This document shows, piece after piece, positions 19,423-31,325 of a DNA stretch of 64,000 nucleotides. Numbering within the stretch: position 1 is the first letter of the stretch; every line of letters begins with the position of its first letter. Location: positions 788,370-852,369 of the forward strand of contig NZ_CP061317.1 of the NCBI RefSeq assembly GCF_018688355.1, given 5' to 3'. The notes beneath the pieces were generated by a model that searched no databases, had not been told where the DNA came from, and saw nothing but the letters and a program-made list of their open reading frames with translations. The DNA comes from Polynucleobacter sp. AP-Elch-400A-B2. Its GTDB lineage: Bacteria; Pseudomonadota; Gammaproteobacteria; Burkholderiales; Burkholderiaceae. The position numbers and the translations under genes are program-made.

Positions 19423-19445
19423 TACAGCGTGCCAAGGATGAATTC

Positions 19446-19949
19446 ATGACAACAACTCTTCAACTATCTGACAAAACGCTCGCAGACATTGCGCGCAATA
19501 TTGCTAAATACCCTCCAGAGCAAAAGCAATCTGCGGTGATGGCCGCTTTGATTGCTACCCAAACCGAAATAGGTTGGGTTTCACCAGAGGTGATTGAAAC
19601 AGTTGCCCAAATTTTAGAAATGCCAACCATTGCAGTAGATGAGGTAGCTACTTTCTACAATATGTATGACACCAAGAAAATTGGTAAGTACAAGTTGGTG
19701 ATCTGTACAAACTTACCTTGCCAGCTAATGCATGGCGAGACCGCAGCAAGCTATTTAAAAGAAACGCTTGGCATTGGCTACAACGAGACTACGCCCTGCG
19801 GCACATTTACCCTAAAAGAGGGTGAGTGCATGGGCGCTTGCGGTGATTCTCCAGTTCTGTTGGTGAACAACAAACGCATGTGTAGTCATATGAGTAATGA
19901 AAAGATTGATGCCTTATTAAGTGAACTCCGTGCAGAAGGGAAAGCATGA
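19446..19949 (+). CDS. nuoE: NADH-quinone oxidoreductase subunit E
   Basis: A 167-residue thioredoxin-like subunit of the NADH dehydrogenase module that binds the [2Fe-2S] cluster N1a. The four ligand cysteines are in [12 protein letters not shown] and [10 protein letters not shown]. The 24-kDa family signature [18 protein letters not shown] is present. Its stop overlaps the nuoF start by four bases (ATGA), so the two partners of the N-module are translationally coupled. Confidence 0.96.
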   Translation: MTTTLQLSDKTLADIARNIAKYPPEQKQSAVMAALIATQTEIGWVSPEVIETVAQILEMPTIAVDEVATFYNMYDTKKIGKYKLVICTNLPCQLMHGETAASYLKETLGIGYNETTPCGTFTLKEGECMGACGDSPVLLVNNKRMCSHMSNEKIDALLSELRAEGKA

Positions 19950-21244
19950 CCAGCTTGCACGATAGACACATTAAGCCTTTGATTCTTGCTGGATTGAACG
20001 GTGAAAACTGGCGTTTAAAAGATTATGAGAGCCGAGGCGGCTATCAACAACTGCGTCGTATCATCAATGACAAAGTTGCACCAGATGCCATCATTGCTGA
20101 ATTAAAAGCATCATCATTACGTGGTCGTGGAGGCGCAGGCTTCCCAACCGGATTGAAGTGGAGCTTTATGCCCCGTCAGTTCCCTGGCCAAAAATATTTA
20201 GTTTGTAATAGTGATGAAGGTGAACCGGGTACATTTAAAGACCGTGACATCATGCGTTACAACCCACATGCTTTGATTGAGGGCATGATTATTGGTGCCT
20301 ACACCATGGGTATCTCTGTGGGTTACAACTATATCCACGGTGAAATTTGGGAAGTTTATGCTCGCTTCGAAGAGGCTCTTGAAGAAGCCCGTGCTGCCGG
20401 ATATCTCGGTGACAAAATCATGGGAAGTGAATTCAACTTCCAGTTACATGCTTCTCCGGGTTGGGGTGCTTATATCTGCGGTGAAGAAACTGCACTTTTA
20501 GAGTCGCTTGAGGGCAAGAAGGGTCAACCACGCTTTAAGCCACCATTTCCTGCCAGCTTTGGTTTGTATGGCAAGCCGACCACAATTAATAACACTGAAA
20601 CGTTTGCCGCTGTGCCATTCATTATGGCAATCGGTGGCCCAGCGTATTTAGAGTTGGGTAAGCCTAACAACGGTGGCACAAAGATTTTTTCTATCTCAGG
20701 CGATGTGACTTATCCAGGTAACTACGAAATTCCATTGGGCACGCCATTTGCTGAGCTGTTGAAGCTTGCTGGTGGCATGCGTGATGGCATTCCATTGAAG
20801 GCTGTCATTCCCGGTGGTTCATCAGCCCCAGTCATTCCGGGCGCAGAGATGATGACGCTTACCATGGATTACGACAGCATTGCAAAAGCAGGTTCCATGT
20901 TGGGATCTGGCGCAGTGATCGTGATGAATGAAACACGCTGTATGGTTCGCGCCTTAGAGCGCCTGTCTTACTTCTATCACGAAGAGTCTTGCGGTCAGTG
21001 CACCCCATGTCGTGAAGGTACTGGTTGGTTATGGCGCATCGTGAGTCGTATTGAGCGTGGCGAGGGTCGCCCTGAAGACTTAGATTTATTAAATGATGTA
21101 GCAGCCAATATTCAAGGTCGTACAATTTGCGCCTTGGGTGATGCAGCCGCTATGCCGGTTCGTGGCATGCTGAAGCATTACATGGATGAATTTGTGTATC
21201 ACGTAGAACATAAGCGCTGCTTAGATTCTGTTAAACCTTTATAA
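19946..21244 (+). CDS. nuoF: NADH-quinone oxidoreductase subunit F
   Basis: A 432-residue flavoprotein that binds NADH, FMN and the [4Fe-4S] cluster N3. Visible signatures are the FMN-site [17 protein letters not shown], the segment [13 protein letters not shown], and the cluster motif [14 protein letters not shown] with a fourth cysteine in [11 protein letters not shown]. The length is normal. It lies between nuoE (four-base overlap) and nuoG (short gap). It is the electron entry point of complex I. Confidence 0.97.
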   Translation: MTSLHDRHIKPLILAGLNGENWRLKDYESRGGYQQLRRIINDKVAPDAIIAELKASSLRGRGGAGFPTGLKWSFMPRQFPGQKYLVCNSDEGEPGTFKDRDIMRYNPHALIEGMIIGAYTMGISVGYNYIHGEIWEVYARFEEALEEARAAGYLGDKIMGSEFNFQLHASPGWGAYICGEETALLESLEGKKGQPRFKPPFPASFGLYGKPTTINNTETFAAVPFIMAIGGPAYLELGKPNNGGTKIFSISGDVTYPGNYEIPLGTPFAELLKLAGGMRDGIPLKAVIPGGSSAPVIPGAEMMTLTMDYDSIAKAGSMLGSGAVIVMNETRCMVRALERLSYFYHEESCGQCTPCREGTGWLWRIVSRIERGEGRPEDLDLLNDVAANIQGRTICALGDAAAMPVRGMLKHYMDEFVYHVEHKRCLDSVKPL

Positions 21245-21275
21245 GACATTGAGCACGGGACATCTTAAAGTGAGC

Positions 21276-23591
21276 ATGGTTGAAATCGAATTAGATGGTA
21301 AGTTGGTAGAGGTTCCGCAAGGTTCGATGGTGATGCACGCCGCGAATAAGCTTGATACTTATATCCCGCATTTTTGCTATCACAAGAAATTATCTATTGC
21401 TGCTAACTGCCGTATGTGCCTGGTAGAAGTTGAGAAAGCACCGAAACCTTTACCAGCGTGCGCAACACCAGTCACGCAAGGCATGAAGGTATTTACGCAT
21501 TCCGCTAAAGCAGTTGAAGCGCAGCGCTCAGTAATGGAGTTTTTGCTCATAAACCATCCTTTGGATTGCCCAATTTGCGATCAAGGTGGTGAGTGCCAGT
21601 TACAAGATTTAGCAGTTGGTTACGGTAAATCGAATTCACGCTACGAAGAAGAGAAGCGTGTTGTATTTCATAAGAATGTAGGGCCTCTCATATCCATGCA
21701 GGAGATGACCCGTTGTATTCACTGCACCCGCTGCGTTCGCTTTGGCCAAGAGGTTGCTGGCGTGATGGAATTGGGTATGGTCAACCGCGGTGAGCATTCT
21801 GAGATTACTACTTTTGCGGGTCAAACTATTGATTCAGAGTTATCTGGAAACATGATTGATATTTGTCCTGTAGGCGCCTTAACAAGCAAGCCATTTCGCT
21901 ATGCTGCGCGTACTTGGGAATTGGGTCGCAAGCGTTCAGTAAGTCCGCACGACAGCCTTGGTGCAAATACCACTATTCAAACAAAAGCCAATAAAGTCAT
22001 GCGTGTCGTTGCTTTAGAGAATGATGCAGTCAACGAATGCTGGATTAGCGACCGTGATCGCTTTGCTTACGAAGGTTTAAACAGTGCAGACCGTATAACT
22101 ACACCTATGGTCAAGCAGGGTGGTCAGTGGTTAGAGACTGATTGGCAGTCTGCAATGGATTATGTTGCCCACTCACTCAAAACCATTTCTGCTGAGAGTG
22201 GTCCTGAAGCAGTTGCTGCTTTAGCGCATCCAATCTCTAGTACTGAAGAGTTGTATCTCCTCCAAAAAATGATTCGCGGTCTAGGCTCCAATCAAGTCGA
22301 GACTCGCTTGCGTCAAACTGATATCAAGGGCGCTGCTTCTGCTCCATGGTTGGGTATGCCGATTAGCAAATTAAGCGAGTTAGATCGTGTTTTAGTGATC
22401 GGTAGCTTCTTGCGTAAGGAGCAACCTTTGATTGCTGCACGTTTACGTACCGCCGCTAAACGTAGTTTGCAAGTTTCCCGTATTGATGCCGGTGGTGATG
22501 ATTGGTTAATTCCTGCGACTAGTATTGCTGCTACTCCAAGCGCATGGGTAGGTACTTTGAGTGAAGTTGCATTGGTAGTGGCTAAAGCTAAATCTGTTTC
22601 CGCTCCAACAGGTACTCCTAATTTAACGGTATCTGCTACTGCGCAAAAGATTGCAGATAGCTTGCTTTCTGGTACATCCACTTCAGTATTGCTAGGCTCT
22701 GCCGCAATCGCACATCCACATGCATCTGATTTACATGTGTTGGCGCAATTCATTGCTGAGCAAACTGGTGCAACTTTAGGTTTCTTGCCAGTTGGCGGTA
22801 ACGCTGTTGGTGCTAGCTTGGTAAACGCGAACGGTGCAGGGGTTGAATCCATCCTGTCTGGTGATCGTCGTGCTGTGATCTTGATGAATATTGAGCCAGA
22901 TGCTGATTTACCAAATCCTGCGCAAGCGCGTGCTGCATTAGCTAAAGCCAATACGGTGATTGCTCTCAGTGCCTATAAGAGTGCCGATCTTTTAGAGGTG
23001 ACTGATGTCATTCTGCCGATCTCCACATTTACAGAAACAGTATCTACTTTTGTTAATGCAGAGGCTCGCACGCAAACCATTCAGCCTGCTGTAAAACCTT
23101 TGGGCGATTCTCGTCCAGCATGGAAGGTTCTCCGTGTTCTTGGCGGCTTATTGAATTTAGATGACTTCCTCTACAACATGCCAGAAGAAGTATTGGGTGA
23201 GGCACTTGGTGAAAATTACTGTACTAAGTTGTCAAATCAATCTACGGCTGCTGGTTTAAGCAATAGCAATACGGGCTCCTTAACAGGTTTAGAGCGTGTA
23301 TCTGATGTGGGTATTTATGCCGGCGATCAAATCGTACGTCGTTCATCCGCACTACAGTTAACGCGCGATGCTAAGCGTGGCAATCATGTTGGCTTGGGTC
23401 AAGACCTCTTTACTGAGTTGGGCTTGAAAGAGGGTAATGCTGTGCGAGTGACCCAAGGTGCTCAATCAGTAGACCTGCCAGTGACATTGGAAGCAAACTT
23501 AGCCCAGGGCGCTGTCAGAATTTCTGCGGGCACTATGGCTAGCGCTCAATTAGGATCGATGTTTGGTCCTGTAACTGTTAGCAAGGCATAA
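21276..23591 (+). CDS. nuoG: NADH-quinone oxidoreductase subunit G
   Basis: A large iron-sulfur subunit (771 residues from this start). The N-terminal ferredoxin-like domain holds [18 protein letters not shown] and CATPV ([2Fe-2S]). Next come [18 protein letters not shown] and [10 protein letters not shown] with later cysteines for the [4Fe-4S] clusters. A molybdopterin-oxidoreductase-like domain without cofactor function fills the rest. The frame is open to a TTG at 21249, and a GTG at 21270 is also possible. The ATG at 21276 is chosen because it matches the usual start MVEIELDGK, but the ribosome site is weak for all candidates. The C-terminal half is more divergent, as usual. Confidence 0.93.
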   Translation: MVEIELDGKLVEVPQGSMVMHAANKLDTYIPHFCYHKKLSIAANCRMCLVEVEKAPKPLPACATPVTQGMKVFTHSAKAVEAQRSVMEFLLINHPLDCPICDQGGECQLQDLAVGYGKSNSRYEEEKRVVFHKNVGPLISMQEMTRCIHCTRCVRFGQEVAGVMELGMVNRGEHSEITTFAGQTIDSELSGNMIDICPVGALTSKPFRYAARTWELGRKRSVSPHDSLGANTTIQTKANKVMRVVALENDAVNECWISDRDRFAYEGLNSADRITTPMVKQGGQWLETDWQSAMDYVAHSLKTISAESGPEAVAALAHPISSTEELYLLQKMIRGLGSNQVETRLRQTDIKGAASAPWLGMPISKLSELDRVLVIGSFLRKEQPLIAARLRTAAKRSLQVSRIDAGGDDWLIPATSIAATPSAWVGTLSEVALVVAKAKSVSAPTGTPNLTVSATAQKIADSLLSGTSTSVLLGSAAIAHPHASDLHVLAQFIAEQTGATLGFLPVGGNAVGASLVNANGAGVESILSGDRRAVILMNIEPDADLPNPAQARAALAKANTVIALSAYKSADLLEVTDVILPISTFTETVSTFVNAEARTQTIQPAVKPLGDSRPAWKVLRVLGGLLNLDDFLYNMPEEVLGEALGENYCTKLSNQSTAAGLSNSNTGSLTGLERVSDVGIYAGDQIVRRSSALQLTRDAKRGNHVGLGQDLFTELGLKEGNAVRVTQGAQSVDLPVTLEANLAQGAVRISAGTMASAQLGSMFGPVTVSKA

Positions 23592-23599
23592 GGGACGAG

Positions 23600-24673
23600 A
23601 TGGATAATTTCTTGAACCTCGTTACTACCCAAGGCGAAGCTATCTTTGGTTCGCTATGGCCGCTCGTTTGGGCTTTGGTGCGTATTGTGATCATCGTATT
23701 GCCGATGTTTGCTGCGGTTGCTTATATGACTCTATGGGAGCGTAAGCTGATTGGTTGGATGCATATCCGCCTTGGACCAAACCGTGTTGGTCCTTTGGGA
23801 TTATTGCAACCGATTGCCGATGCCTTGAAACTCTTGATGAAGGAGATCATTTCTCCTACGCAAGCAAGTAAGGTTTTGTATTTCATTGCGCCAGTCATGG
23901 TGATCATGCCAGCATTTGCCGCCTGGGCTGTGATTCCCTTTCAAGCCAAAATGGTCTTGGCAGATGTCAATGCTGGATTGCTGTATGTGATGGCAATATC
24001 ATCTATCGGTGTTTATGGCGTGATCCTGGCCGGTTGGTCATCTAACTCTAAGTACCCATTCCTTGGCGCCATGCGGGCTTCAGCTCAAATGATTTCTTAT
24101 GAAATCGCCATGGGTTTTGCACTGGTTACTGTCTTGTTGACCTCTGGCTCTTTGAACTTAAGCGCAATTGTGGCTTCACAAGAGCAGGGCTATTTCGCTA
24201 ACATTGGCTTGAACTTCCTCTCTTGGAACTGGTTGCCATTGTTACCAATGTTCGTGATTTACTTCATTTCTGGCGTTGCTGAAACTAACCGCCATCCATT
24301 TGACGTAGTTGAAGGTGAGTCTGAGATTGTTGCGGGCCATATGGTTGAGTACTCCGGTATGGCATTTGCGATGTTCTTCTTGGCTGAATACGCTAATATG
24401 ATTTTGATCGCTGCTCTAGCATCCACTCTGTTCTTGGGCGGCTGGTTGCCGATTGTAGATTTACCAATCTTGCGAGATATTCCTGGTTTCTTCTGGTTGT
24501 TTGCTAAAACCTTCTTCCTCTTATCTTGCGTCATCTGGTTGCGCGCTACATTGCCGCGCTATCGCTACGACCAAATTATGCGTTTGGGTTGGAAGATCTT
24601 TATCCCCATCTCCGTATTCTGGGTCGTTGTCGTTGGCGCATGGGTTGTATCTCCATTGAATATTTGGAAATAA
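23600..24673 (+). CDS. nuoH: NADH-quinone oxidoreductase subunit H
   Basis: A 357-residue membrane subunit with about eight transmembrane helices that connects the peripheral arm with the membrane arm and forms part of the quinone channel. The signature segments [19 protein letters not shown] and [20 protein letters not shown] (ends [10 protein letters not shown] and GESEIV) are present. It starts eight bases after the nuoG stop and has a normal length. Confidence 0.97.
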   Translation: MDNFLNLVTTQGEAIFGSLWPLVWALVRIVIIVLPMFAAVAYMTLWERKLIGWMHIRLGPNRVGPLGLLQPIADALKLLMKEIISPTQASKVLYFIAPVMVIMPAFAAWAVIPFQAKMVLADVNAGLLYVMAISSIGVYGVILAGWSSNSKYPFLGAMRASAQMISYEIAMGFALVTVLLTSGSLNLSAIVASQEQGYFANIGLNFLSWNWLPLLPMFVIYFISGVAETNRHPFDVVEGESEIVAGHMVEYSGMAFAMFFLAEYANMILIAALASTLFLGGWLPIVDLPILRDIPGFFWLFAKTFFLLSCVIWLRATLPRYRYDQIMRLGWKIFIPISVFWVVVVGAWVVSPLNIWK

Positions 24674-24684
24674 GTTGATCAATC

Positions 24685-25176
24685 ATGTTTAAGAAAATTT
24701 CCCAATTCCTCGATAGCTTAATGCTCAAAGATATTTTGGTCGGTATGTCGATTACCGGTCGCTATCTTTTCAAACCCAAAATTACAATTCAATACCCTGA
24801 AGAGAAGACGCCTCAGTCTGTCCGCTTCCGTGGTTTACATGCATTACGCCGTTATGAGAATGGTGAAGAGCGTTGTATTGGTTGCAAGCTGTGTGAAGCA
24901 GTTTGTCCTGCTTACGCAATCACGATTGAAACTGCTGAGCGCGATGACGGTACACGTCGTACCAGCCGCTATGACATTGATTTGACGAAGTGTATTTTCT
25001 GCGGTTTCTGTGAAGAAGCCTGTCCAGTAGATGCTATTGTTGAAACGAATATCTTTGAGTATTTTGGCGAGAAACGTGGTGACTTGTATTTCACTAAAGA
25101 CATGCTCTTGGCAGTAGGCGATAAGTATGAAAAAGATATTGCCGCTAACCGCGCAGCTGATGCGCCTTATCGTTAA
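24685..25176 (+). CDS. nuoI: NADH-quinone oxidoreductase subunit I
   Basis: A 163-residue subunit with two 4Fe-4S ferredoxin motifs, [12 protein letters not shown] and [12 protein letters not shown], which hold clusters N6a and N6b and pass electrons to N2. The N-terminal segment lies along the membrane surface. It is 11 bases after nuoH and 21 before nuoJ. All eight ligand cysteines are present. Confidence 0.97.
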   Translation: MFKKISQFLDSLMLKDILVGMSITGRYLFKPKITIQYPEEKTPQSVRFRGLHALRRYENGEERCIGCKLCEAVCPAYAITIETAERDDGTRRTSRYDIDLTKCIFCGFCEEACPVDAIVETNIFEYFGEKRGDLYFTKDMLLAVGDKYEKDIAANRAADAPYR

Positions 25177-25197
25177 TCGAATCAAGTACAAGAACAT

Positions 25198-25845
25198 ATG
25201 ACATTCGATACCTCTACATTATTTGCAGCATTCTTCTACGCATTTGCTGGCCTTTTGGTGATCTCAGCATTGCGAGTGATTACTGCGCGCAATCCAGTGC
25301 ATGCCGCACTCTTTTTGGTGCTCGCTTTCTTCTGCGCTTCTGGCTTGTGGATGTTACTGAAGGCAGAGTTCCTTAGTTTGGCTTTAATTCTGGTTTACGT
25401 TGGCGCTGTGATGGTGCTCTTTCTCTTCGTGGTCATGATGCTGGACCTTGATATTGAGCATTTGCGTCGCGATTTCAAGAAATTCCTTCCTGTGGCTTTC
25501 TTAATGGGTGCAGTCATCGTATTAGAGCTATCGATCGTCTTGATTCGCAGTTTTATCGGTACTAGTACTCCAGTACAGCCCATGCTTGAAGAGATGGCTA
25601 CTAGCAATACACAAGCTTTAGGTATGTTGATCTTCGTTGACTATGTTTATGCCTTCGAGGTTGCTGGCGTCATTCTGTTAGTGGCCATCATTGCCGCTGT
25701 CGCATTGACATTGCGTAATCGCAAGGATTCGAAAGCCCAAAATATTCATGAGCAGGTGAACGTGAACTCTGCTGATCGCATGCGTATCGTCAAGATGGAT
25801 TCTGATATGGCTGCAAAGCAAGATGCCCGGGGGGAGAAGAAATGA
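25198..25845 (+). CDS. nuoJ: NADH-quinone oxidoreductase subunit J
   Basis: A 215-residue membrane subunit with five predicted transmembrane helices. The third contains the conserved [20 protein letters not shown], whose pi-bulge is part of the proton-coupling machinery in known structures. The C-terminal 35 residues are hydrophilic. It overlaps nuoK by four bases (ATGA). Confidence 0.96.
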   Translation: MTFDTSTLFAAFFYAFAGLLVISALRVITARNPVHAALFLVLAFFCASGLWMLLKAEFLSLALILVYVGAVMVLFLFVVMMLDLDIEHLRRDFKKFLPVAFLMGAVIVLELSIVLIRSFIGTSTPVQPMLEEMATSNTQALGMLIFVDYVYAFEVAGVILLVAIIAAVALTLRNRKDSKAQNIHEQVNVNSADRMRIVKMDSDMAAKQDARGEKK

Positions 25846-26150
25846 CTATTACCCTCGCTCACTACTTAGTGCTTGGTGCAATCTTGTTTGCGGCTAGCGT
25901 GATTGGTATTTTCTTAAACCGCAAGAACATCATCGTGCTTTTAATGGCAATTGAATTGATGCTCCTCTCGGTGAACATGAACTTTATAGCCTTCTCTCAT
26001 TATTTGGGGGATATGGCTGGTCAAGTATTCGTATTCTTTATTTTGACTGTGGCTGCTGCTGAGGCGGCAATCGGTTTGGCAATTTTGGTTGTTCTCTTCC
26101 GTAAGGTGGACACCATCAATGCTGAAGACCTTGACCACCTAAAAGGCTAG
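25842..26150 (+). CDS. nuoK: NADH-quinone oxidoreductase subunit K
   Basis: A 102-residue membrane subunit with three helices. It carries the conserved membrane glutamates of the proton path, in [16 protein letters not shown] and in [13 protein letters not shown]. It overlaps nuoJ and precedes nuoL by two bases. It is homologous to MrpC of multisubunit antiporters. Confidence 0.96.
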   Translation: MTITLAHYLVLGAILFAASVIGIFLNRKNIIVLLMAIELMLLSVNMNFIAFSHYLGDMAGQVFVFFILTVAAAEAAIGLAILVVLFRKVDTINAEDLDHLKG

Positions 26151-26152
26151 TC

Positions 26153-28213
26153 ATGCAATTGACCTTAACTCTTCCTGTTCTCTGCGCAATTCCGCTGGCG
26201 CCATTATTTGGCTCAGTTATTGCCGGGTTCTTTGGTACCAAATTAGGTGGCAACCGCATCGGTAATGGTGCTTGCCAGTTCGTCACCATTCTGGGTGTGA
26301 TGCTTGCTTTCGTTCTGTCTTGCTTTGTACTTGTGCAAGTCATGGATGGCTTCTATTTCAATGGCACTGTGTACCGCTGGATGCAATTGGGTGAACTCAA
26401 TTTGGATATTGGTTTCTTGATTGATCCACTGACAGCCACCATGATGTGTGTAGTGACCTTTGTCTCTTTGATGGTTCACATCTACACCATTGGTTATATG
26501 AAAGGTGAGGAGGGTTACAACCGCTTCTTCTCTTACATCTCACTCTTTACCTTCGCCATGTTGATGTTGGTAATGAGCAATAACCTCTTGCAACTCTTTT
26601 TCGGTTGGGAAGCAGTGGGCGTGGTTTCTTATTTACTGATTGGCTTCTACTATGAGCGTCAATCGGCTGTATTTGCCAATATGAAGGCCTTCTTGGTCAA
26701 CCGCGTTGGTGACTTTGGTTTCATTCTCGGTATTGGTTTACTGTTAGCCAGCACTGGTTCCATGAACTACGACGTGATCTTTGCTCAGAACACGGCTTTG
26801 GCTGCACAAACATTGCCAGGAACTAGCTGGAATTTAGTCACTGTAGCTTGCATCTGCCTCTTCATTGGCGCGATGGGTAAATCAGCTCAATTTCCATTGC
26901 ACGTTTGGCTGCCAGACTCCATGGAAGGCCCAACCCCAATTTCTGCATTGATTCACGCTGCAACCATGGTGACAGCCGGCATCTTCATGGTGTCACGTAT
27001 GTCGCCTTTATTTGAGCTATCTGATGCGGCATTGAGCTTTATCTTGGTGATTGGTTCGATTACTGCACTCTTTATGGGATTCTTGGGTATCGTCCAAACC
27101 GACATCAAGCGGGTGGTAGCTTATTCAACACTGTCTCAGTTAGGTTATATGACTGTCGCCTTGGGTGTCTCTGCGTACCCAATCGCCATTTTCCATCTGA
27201 TGACGCATGCATTCTTCAAGGCACTTTTATTCCTTGCTGCGGGTAGCGTGATTCTAGGTATGCATCACGAGCAAGATATGCGCAAGATGGGTGGTCTTTG
27301 GAAATACATGCCAATTACTTGCCTGATGATGTTACTGGGTAATCTGGCATTGGTCGGCACGCCATTCTTCTCGGGATTCTATTCAAAAGACTCTATCATT
27401 GAAGCGGTAGCAGCTAGCCACATACCTGGATCTGGATTTGCTTACTTCGCAGTCATGGCCAGCGTCTTTGTCACAGCGCTATATTCATTCCGTTTGTATT
27501 TCTATGTGTTTCACGGTAAAGCCCGTTGGGGACATGATGATGCTCACGCGCATGATCATCATCATGATCATGCAGAGCAGGGCGATGATCATGCGCACCA
27601 TGGTTTAGCTCCCGGTCAAAAACCACATGAGTCACCCTTTGTTGTGACCTTACCGTTGATCTTGCTGGCAATTCCTTCAGTCATCATCGGTTTCTACACA
27701 ATTACACCTTTGTTATTCGGTACCTATTTCGGCGATTCTATTTTTATTGATCTAGCTCGCCATCCAGTCATGAAGGAGTTAGAGGATGAATTCCACGGCC
27801 CAATCGCCATGGCAATACATTCATTCACTTCACCAGTATTGCTATTAGTTGTTCTGGGTGTGTTGACTGCAGCGATTGGTTACCTCTGGGCTCCAAAGTT
27901 GCCTGGTGTAGTTGCTCAAGCATTTGCGCCTATCAAGAAGTTGATGGATAACAAATACTATCTCGACGATCTAAACCAAGCGGTATTCGCTAAAGGTTTG
28001 TTATGGATCGGTGGCATCTTGTGGCATCGCGGTGATCAACAGGTTATTGACGGCTTCTTGGTTAACGGTAGTGCGCATGCAGTAGGGCGCTTTTCCACAG
28101 TTATTCGCCATTTGCAATCCGGTTATCTCTATCACTATGCCTTCGCAATGATTGCGGGCTTAGCGGTATTGTTGGCTTGGGTTTTATACGCTTACCTGCC
28201 TTTTGTTCGCTAG
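26153..28213 (+). CDS. nuoL: NADH-quinone oxidoreductase subunit L
   Basis: A 686-residue antiporter-like proton-pumping subunit at the far end of the membrane arm. Conserved features include the helix-5 region LLQLFFGWEAVGVVSYLLIG with its key Glu, the lysine helix in GAMGKSAQFPLHVWLPD, and the HAFFKALLFLAAG segment. A cytoplasmic or periplasmic loop at residues 461-483 (27533-27601) has ten histidines and five aspartates. The C-terminal region continues to the long lateral helix typical of NuoL. It is followed by nuoM after 24 bases. Confidence 0.97.
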   Translation: MQLTLTLPVLCAIPLAPLFGSVIAGFFGTKLGGNRIGNGACQFVTILGVMLAFVLSCFVLVQVMDGFYFNGTVYRWMQLGELNLDIGFLIDPLTATMMCVVTFVSLMVHIYTIGYMKGEEGYNRFFSYISLFTFAMLMLVMSNNLLQLFFGWEAVGVVSYLLIGFYYERQSAVFANMKAFLVNRVGDFGFILGIGLLLASTGSMNYDVIFAQNTALAAQTLPGTSWNLVTVACICLFIGAMGKSAQFPLHVWLPDSMEGPTPISALIHAATMVTAGIFMVSRMSPLFELSDAALSFILVIGSITALFMGFLGIVQTDIKRVVAYSTLSQLGYMTVALGVSAYPIAIFHLMTHAFFKALLFLAAGSVILGMHHEQDMRKMGGLWKYMPITCLMMLLGNLALVGTPFFSGFYSKDSIIEAVAASHIPGSGFAYFAVMASVFVTALYSFRLYFYVFHGKARWGHDDAHAHDHHHDHAEQGDDHAHHGLAPGQKPHESPFVVTLPLILLAIPSVIIGFYTITPLLFGTYFGDSIFIDLARHPVMKELEDEFHGPIAMAIHSFTSPVLLLVVLGVLTAAIGYLWAPKLPGVVAQAFAPIKKLMDNKYYLDDLNQAVFAKGLLWIGGILWHRGDQQVIDGFLVNGSAHAVGRFSTVIRHLQSGYLYHYAFAMIAGLAVLLAWVLYAYLPFVR

Positions 28214-28237
28214 GCCTTTGTTACTTAAGTAGCCATC

Positions 28238-29704
28238 ATGATTCTTTCTTACGCCATCTGGATTCCGATTTTCTTCGGCATCATTATTTTGTTCTACGGT
28301 TCGGAGAAGCCGACTGCCGGTGTTCGCTGGCTGGCTCTTGCAGGCTCTGTTCTTGGCTTTATTGCTACTCTGCCTTTAGTGATGCAATTTGATATTGCCA
28401 ATCCTGGTATGCAATTTGTTGAGAAGATGAGTTGGATTCCGCGATACGACATTAACTACCACTTGGGTATCGATGGCATATCGGTCTGGTTTATTGTATT
28501 GACAGCATTCATCAACATCTTCGTAGTGATTGCAGCTTGGGAAGTGATTGATAAGAAGGTTTCGCAATATATGGCCTCTTTCTTAATCCTTTCTGGATTA
28601 ATGATTGGGGTATTCGCTGCCCTTGATGCTTTGTTGTTTTATGTATTCTTCGAAGCAACTCTAATCCCGATGTACATCATCATTGGCGTATGGGGCGGTC
28701 ATAACCGGATCTATGCGGCATTCAAGTTCTTCTTGTACACCTTGCTTGGCTCATTGCTGACCTTGATTGCCATGCTGTACCTGTACAACGTGACGAACAC
28801 TTTTGATATCTTGGCTTGGCATAACGCACGCCTAGACATTGTTGAGCAAATCCTCTTGTTCTTTGCCTTCTTTATGGCTTTTGCTGTAAAGGTTCCAATG
28901 TGGCCTTTGCATACTTGGTTACCAGACGTTCACGTTGAAGCGCCTACTGGCGGATCTGTCGTGTTGGCTGCGATTATGTTGAAGCTCGGTGCTTATGGCT
29001 TCTTGCGCTTCTCATTACCAATTGCTCCAGATGCAAGTCAGTATCTTGGCCCATTCATCATCTTCTTATCCTTAGTGGCTGTGATTTACGTAGGTGCAGT
29101 GGCGCTGGTTCAGAAAGACATGAAGAAGCTAGTAGCCTACTCCTCAGTAGCGCATATGGGATTTGTGACCCTTGGCTTCTTCCTCTTCAGTCCTCTGGGT
29201 ATTGAAGGCGGTATTGTGCAGATGATTTCTCACGGCTTTGTTGCTGGCGCCATGTTCCTTTCCATTGGTGTGCTGTATGACCGCATGCACACTCGTCAAA
29301 TTGCGGATTACGGTGGTGTTGTACACCGCATGCCTGCCTTTACAGCGTTTGCAGTCTTAATGGCAATGGCCAACTGTGGTTTGCCTGCTACCTCTGGATT
29401 CGTGGGTGAGTTCATGGTGATTTTGGCTGCCGTGGATTACGATTTCGTGATTGGTATCTTGGCCGCGACTGCTTTGATTCTGAGCGCTGCTTATTCCTTA
29501 TGGATGGTTAAGCGTGTGTTCTTCGGCGCGATTACCAATGCGCATGTTGAAGAATTAAAAGATCTCAATGTGCGCGAGTATTTCATGATGGCAGTGTTAT
29601 CCATCTGCGTAATTGGTATGGGCGTTTATCCAAAACCGTTTACCGACGTCATTCATCCAGCCGTGATTAATCTGCTACAGCATGTCGCTGTCAGCAAACT
29701 CTGA
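28238..29704 (+). CDS. nuoM: NADH-quinone oxidoreductase subunit M
   Basis: A 488-residue antiporter-like membrane subunit with about 14 helices. Key segments include LFYVFFEATLIPMYIIIGVW, with the coupling glutamate, and AVKVPMWPLHTWLPDVHVEA, with the conserved lysine. It also has AYSSVAHMGFVTLGFF. The length and order in the operon are normal. It precedes nuoN by ten bases. Confidence 0.97.
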   Translation: MILSYAIWIPIFFGIIILFYGSEKPTAGVRWLALAGSVLGFIATLPLVMQFDIANPGMQFVEKMSWIPRYDINYHLGIDGISVWFIVLTAFINIFVVIAAWEVIDKKVSQYMASFLILSGLMIGVFAALDALLFYVFFEATLIPMYIIIGVWGGHNRIYAAFKFFLYTLLGSLLTLIAMLYLYNVTNTFDILAWHNARLDIVEQILLFFAFFMAFAVKVPMWPLHTWLPDVHVEAPTGGSVVLAAIMLKLGAYGFLRFSLPIAPDASQYLGPFIIFLSLVAVIYVGAVALVQKDMKKLVAYSSVAHMGFVTLGFFLFSPLGIEGGIVQMISHGFVAGAMFLSIGVLYDRMHTRQIADYGGVVHRMPAFTAFAVLMAMANCGLPATSGFVGEFMVILAAVDYDFVIGILAATALILSAAYSLWMVKRVFFGAITNAHVEELKDLNVREYFMMAVLSICVIGMGVYPKPFTDVIHPAVINLLQHVAVSKL

Positions 29705-29714
29705 GTAAAAGCTA

Positions 29715-31220
29715 ATGCAAGCATTCGACCTATACGCCGTCCTGCCGGAACTCGTTTTACTGGTGGTCACCTGCTTTTTGCTGGTGGCGAGTGTTTATGT
29801 ACCTGAGCGTCAGCCAGCCACTCCGGGTGTAGAGCAAGACATATTCCACACACCACGTGGCGTTGGTTTTGTTTACTTTTTCACCATCATCTTGTTGGTG
29901 TATTTGATCTTTGCATTTGTAGGTCGCATGGGGGATGTATCCATTGTGGCTATGAATGGCTTATTTCAGTCAGACCCTATCTCAAACCTCTTAAAAGCTT
30001 GTTCATGCGGCGCTGTATTGGTGAGCTTGGTGTATTCAAAGCAGTATCTGACTGATCGCGCATTGTTCCGTCCTGACTTCATTGTCTTGGCTTTGCTAGC
30101 CCTGTTAGGTCAGTGCGTATTAATCTCGGGTGCAAACCTGCTCACGCTCTATTTAGGTTTGGAGCTGATGGCTTTGCCAACCTATGCTTTGGTTGCGATG
30201 CGTCACAGCAGTGAGAAGAGTGTTGAAGCCGGCATCAAATACTTTATCTTGGGTGCTTTGGCGTCTGGTTTCTTGCTCTACGGTATGTCTATGTTGTATG
30301 GCGTAACTGGTTCGCTCGATTTAATTGAGATCTTCAGAACGGTAGCTGATCCACGCGTTAATCATTTGGTAATGGCCTTCGGCTTAGTGTTCATTGTTTC
30401 TGGCTTAGCCTTTAAGTTGGGGGTTGTGCCGTTTCATATGTGGGTTCCTGATGTATATCAAGGCGCACCGACAGCAGTGACTTTAATGATTGCAGCTGCA
30501 CCGAAGTTAGCTGCTTTTGCTCTGCTATTTAGACTTTTAGTAAATACACTTTTGCCGCTGATGGGTGATTGGCAGCCAATGTTAGCAATCCTTGCCGTTC
30601 TATCCTTGGTAGTAGGAAACGTCACTGCTATTGCGCAAACCAATATCAAGCGGATGCTAGCTTATTCTGCGATTGCGCAGATGGGCTTTGTATTGCTGGG
30701 CATGTTATCCGTGTTTGATGATCATGCATTTAGTGCATCGATGTTCTATGCCATTACCTATGTATTAACTACCTTAGGTAGTTTCGGCCTACTCATGATC
30801 CTGTCACGCAAGGGCCACGATTGCGAAACCATTGATGACCTCAAAGGTTTAAATAAGCGCCACCCCTGGTTTGCCTTTATTGGCTTAGTCATGATGTTCT
30901 CCCTGGCCGGTATTCCGCCAACAGTGGGCTTTGCTGCCAAACTTGGCGTACTTGAAGCCTTGGTGGATGGTGAGCATACTTTCTTAGCAATTATTGCCGT
31001 GATGGCTTCCTTGATTGGTGCCTTCTACTACCTGCGAGTTGTTAAGGTGATGTACTTTGATGAACCAAAAGAAGGGCACGCTGTGACGATTTCTGGATCA
31101 GGCTTTGCTCGTGGACTATTGAGCTTGAATGGAGTATTGGTTCTAGCTTTAGGAGTTTTTCCGGCTGGGCTGATGGCCGTTTGCTTGGATGCAATGCGCC
31201 GCACCTTATTAGGCTCATAG
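29715..31220 (+). CDS. nuoN: NADH-quinone oxidoreductase subunit N
   Basis: A 501-residue antiporter-like proton-pumping subunit, the third of the L/M/N set. Visible motifs are [19 protein letters not shown] with the helix-5 glutamate, [20 protein letters not shown], and [15 protein letters not shown]. It completes the 14-gene complex I operon and is followed by a strong terminator 28 bases after its stop. Confidence 0.96.
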   Translation: MQAFDLYAVLPELVLLVVTCFLLVASVYVPERQPATPGVEQDIFHTPRGVGFVYFFTIILLVYLIFAFVGRMGDVSIVAMNGLFQSDPISNLLKACSCGAVLVSLVYSKQYLTDRALFRPDFIVLALLALLGQCVLISGANLLTLYLGLELMALPTYALVAMRHSSEKSVEAGIKYFILGALASGFLLYGMSMLYGVTGSLDLIEIFRTVADPRVNHLVMAFGLVFIVSGLAFKLGVVPFHMWVPDVYQGAPTAVTLMIAAAPKLAAFALLFRLLVNTLLPLMGDWQPMLAILAVLSLVVGNVTAIAQTNIKRMLAYSAIAQMGFVLLGMLSVFDDHAFSASMFYAITYVLTTLGSFGLLMILSRKGHDCETIDDLKGLNKRHPWFAFIGLVMMFSLAGIPPTVGFAAKLGVLEALVDGEHTFLAIIAVMASLIGAFYYLRVVKVMYFDEPKEGHAVTISGSGFARGLLSLNGVLVLALGVFPAGLMAVCLDAMRRTLLGS

Positions 31221-31248
31221 GCCAAATTACCATTTAGCTACTGATATA

Positions 31249-31270
31249 GGCTCCTGATAGGAGCCTTTTT
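31249..31270 (+). terminator. nuo operon terminator
   Basis: GGCTCC (31249-31254), loop TGATA, GGAGCC (31260-31265), then TTTTT. It is a compact rho-independent terminator right after nuoN. Confidence 0.9.
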
Positions 31271-31325
31271 CTTTGCCGTCACCTGAATTTTGTATGATGG
31301 ACGTTCAAATAATGAAAGAAGCACC

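Noticed and set aside
27471..27671. Antisense frame rich in His and Asp opposite nuoL
   Set aside because: Its composition is a mirror of the repeated CAT/GAT codons coding the His-rich loop of NuoL.
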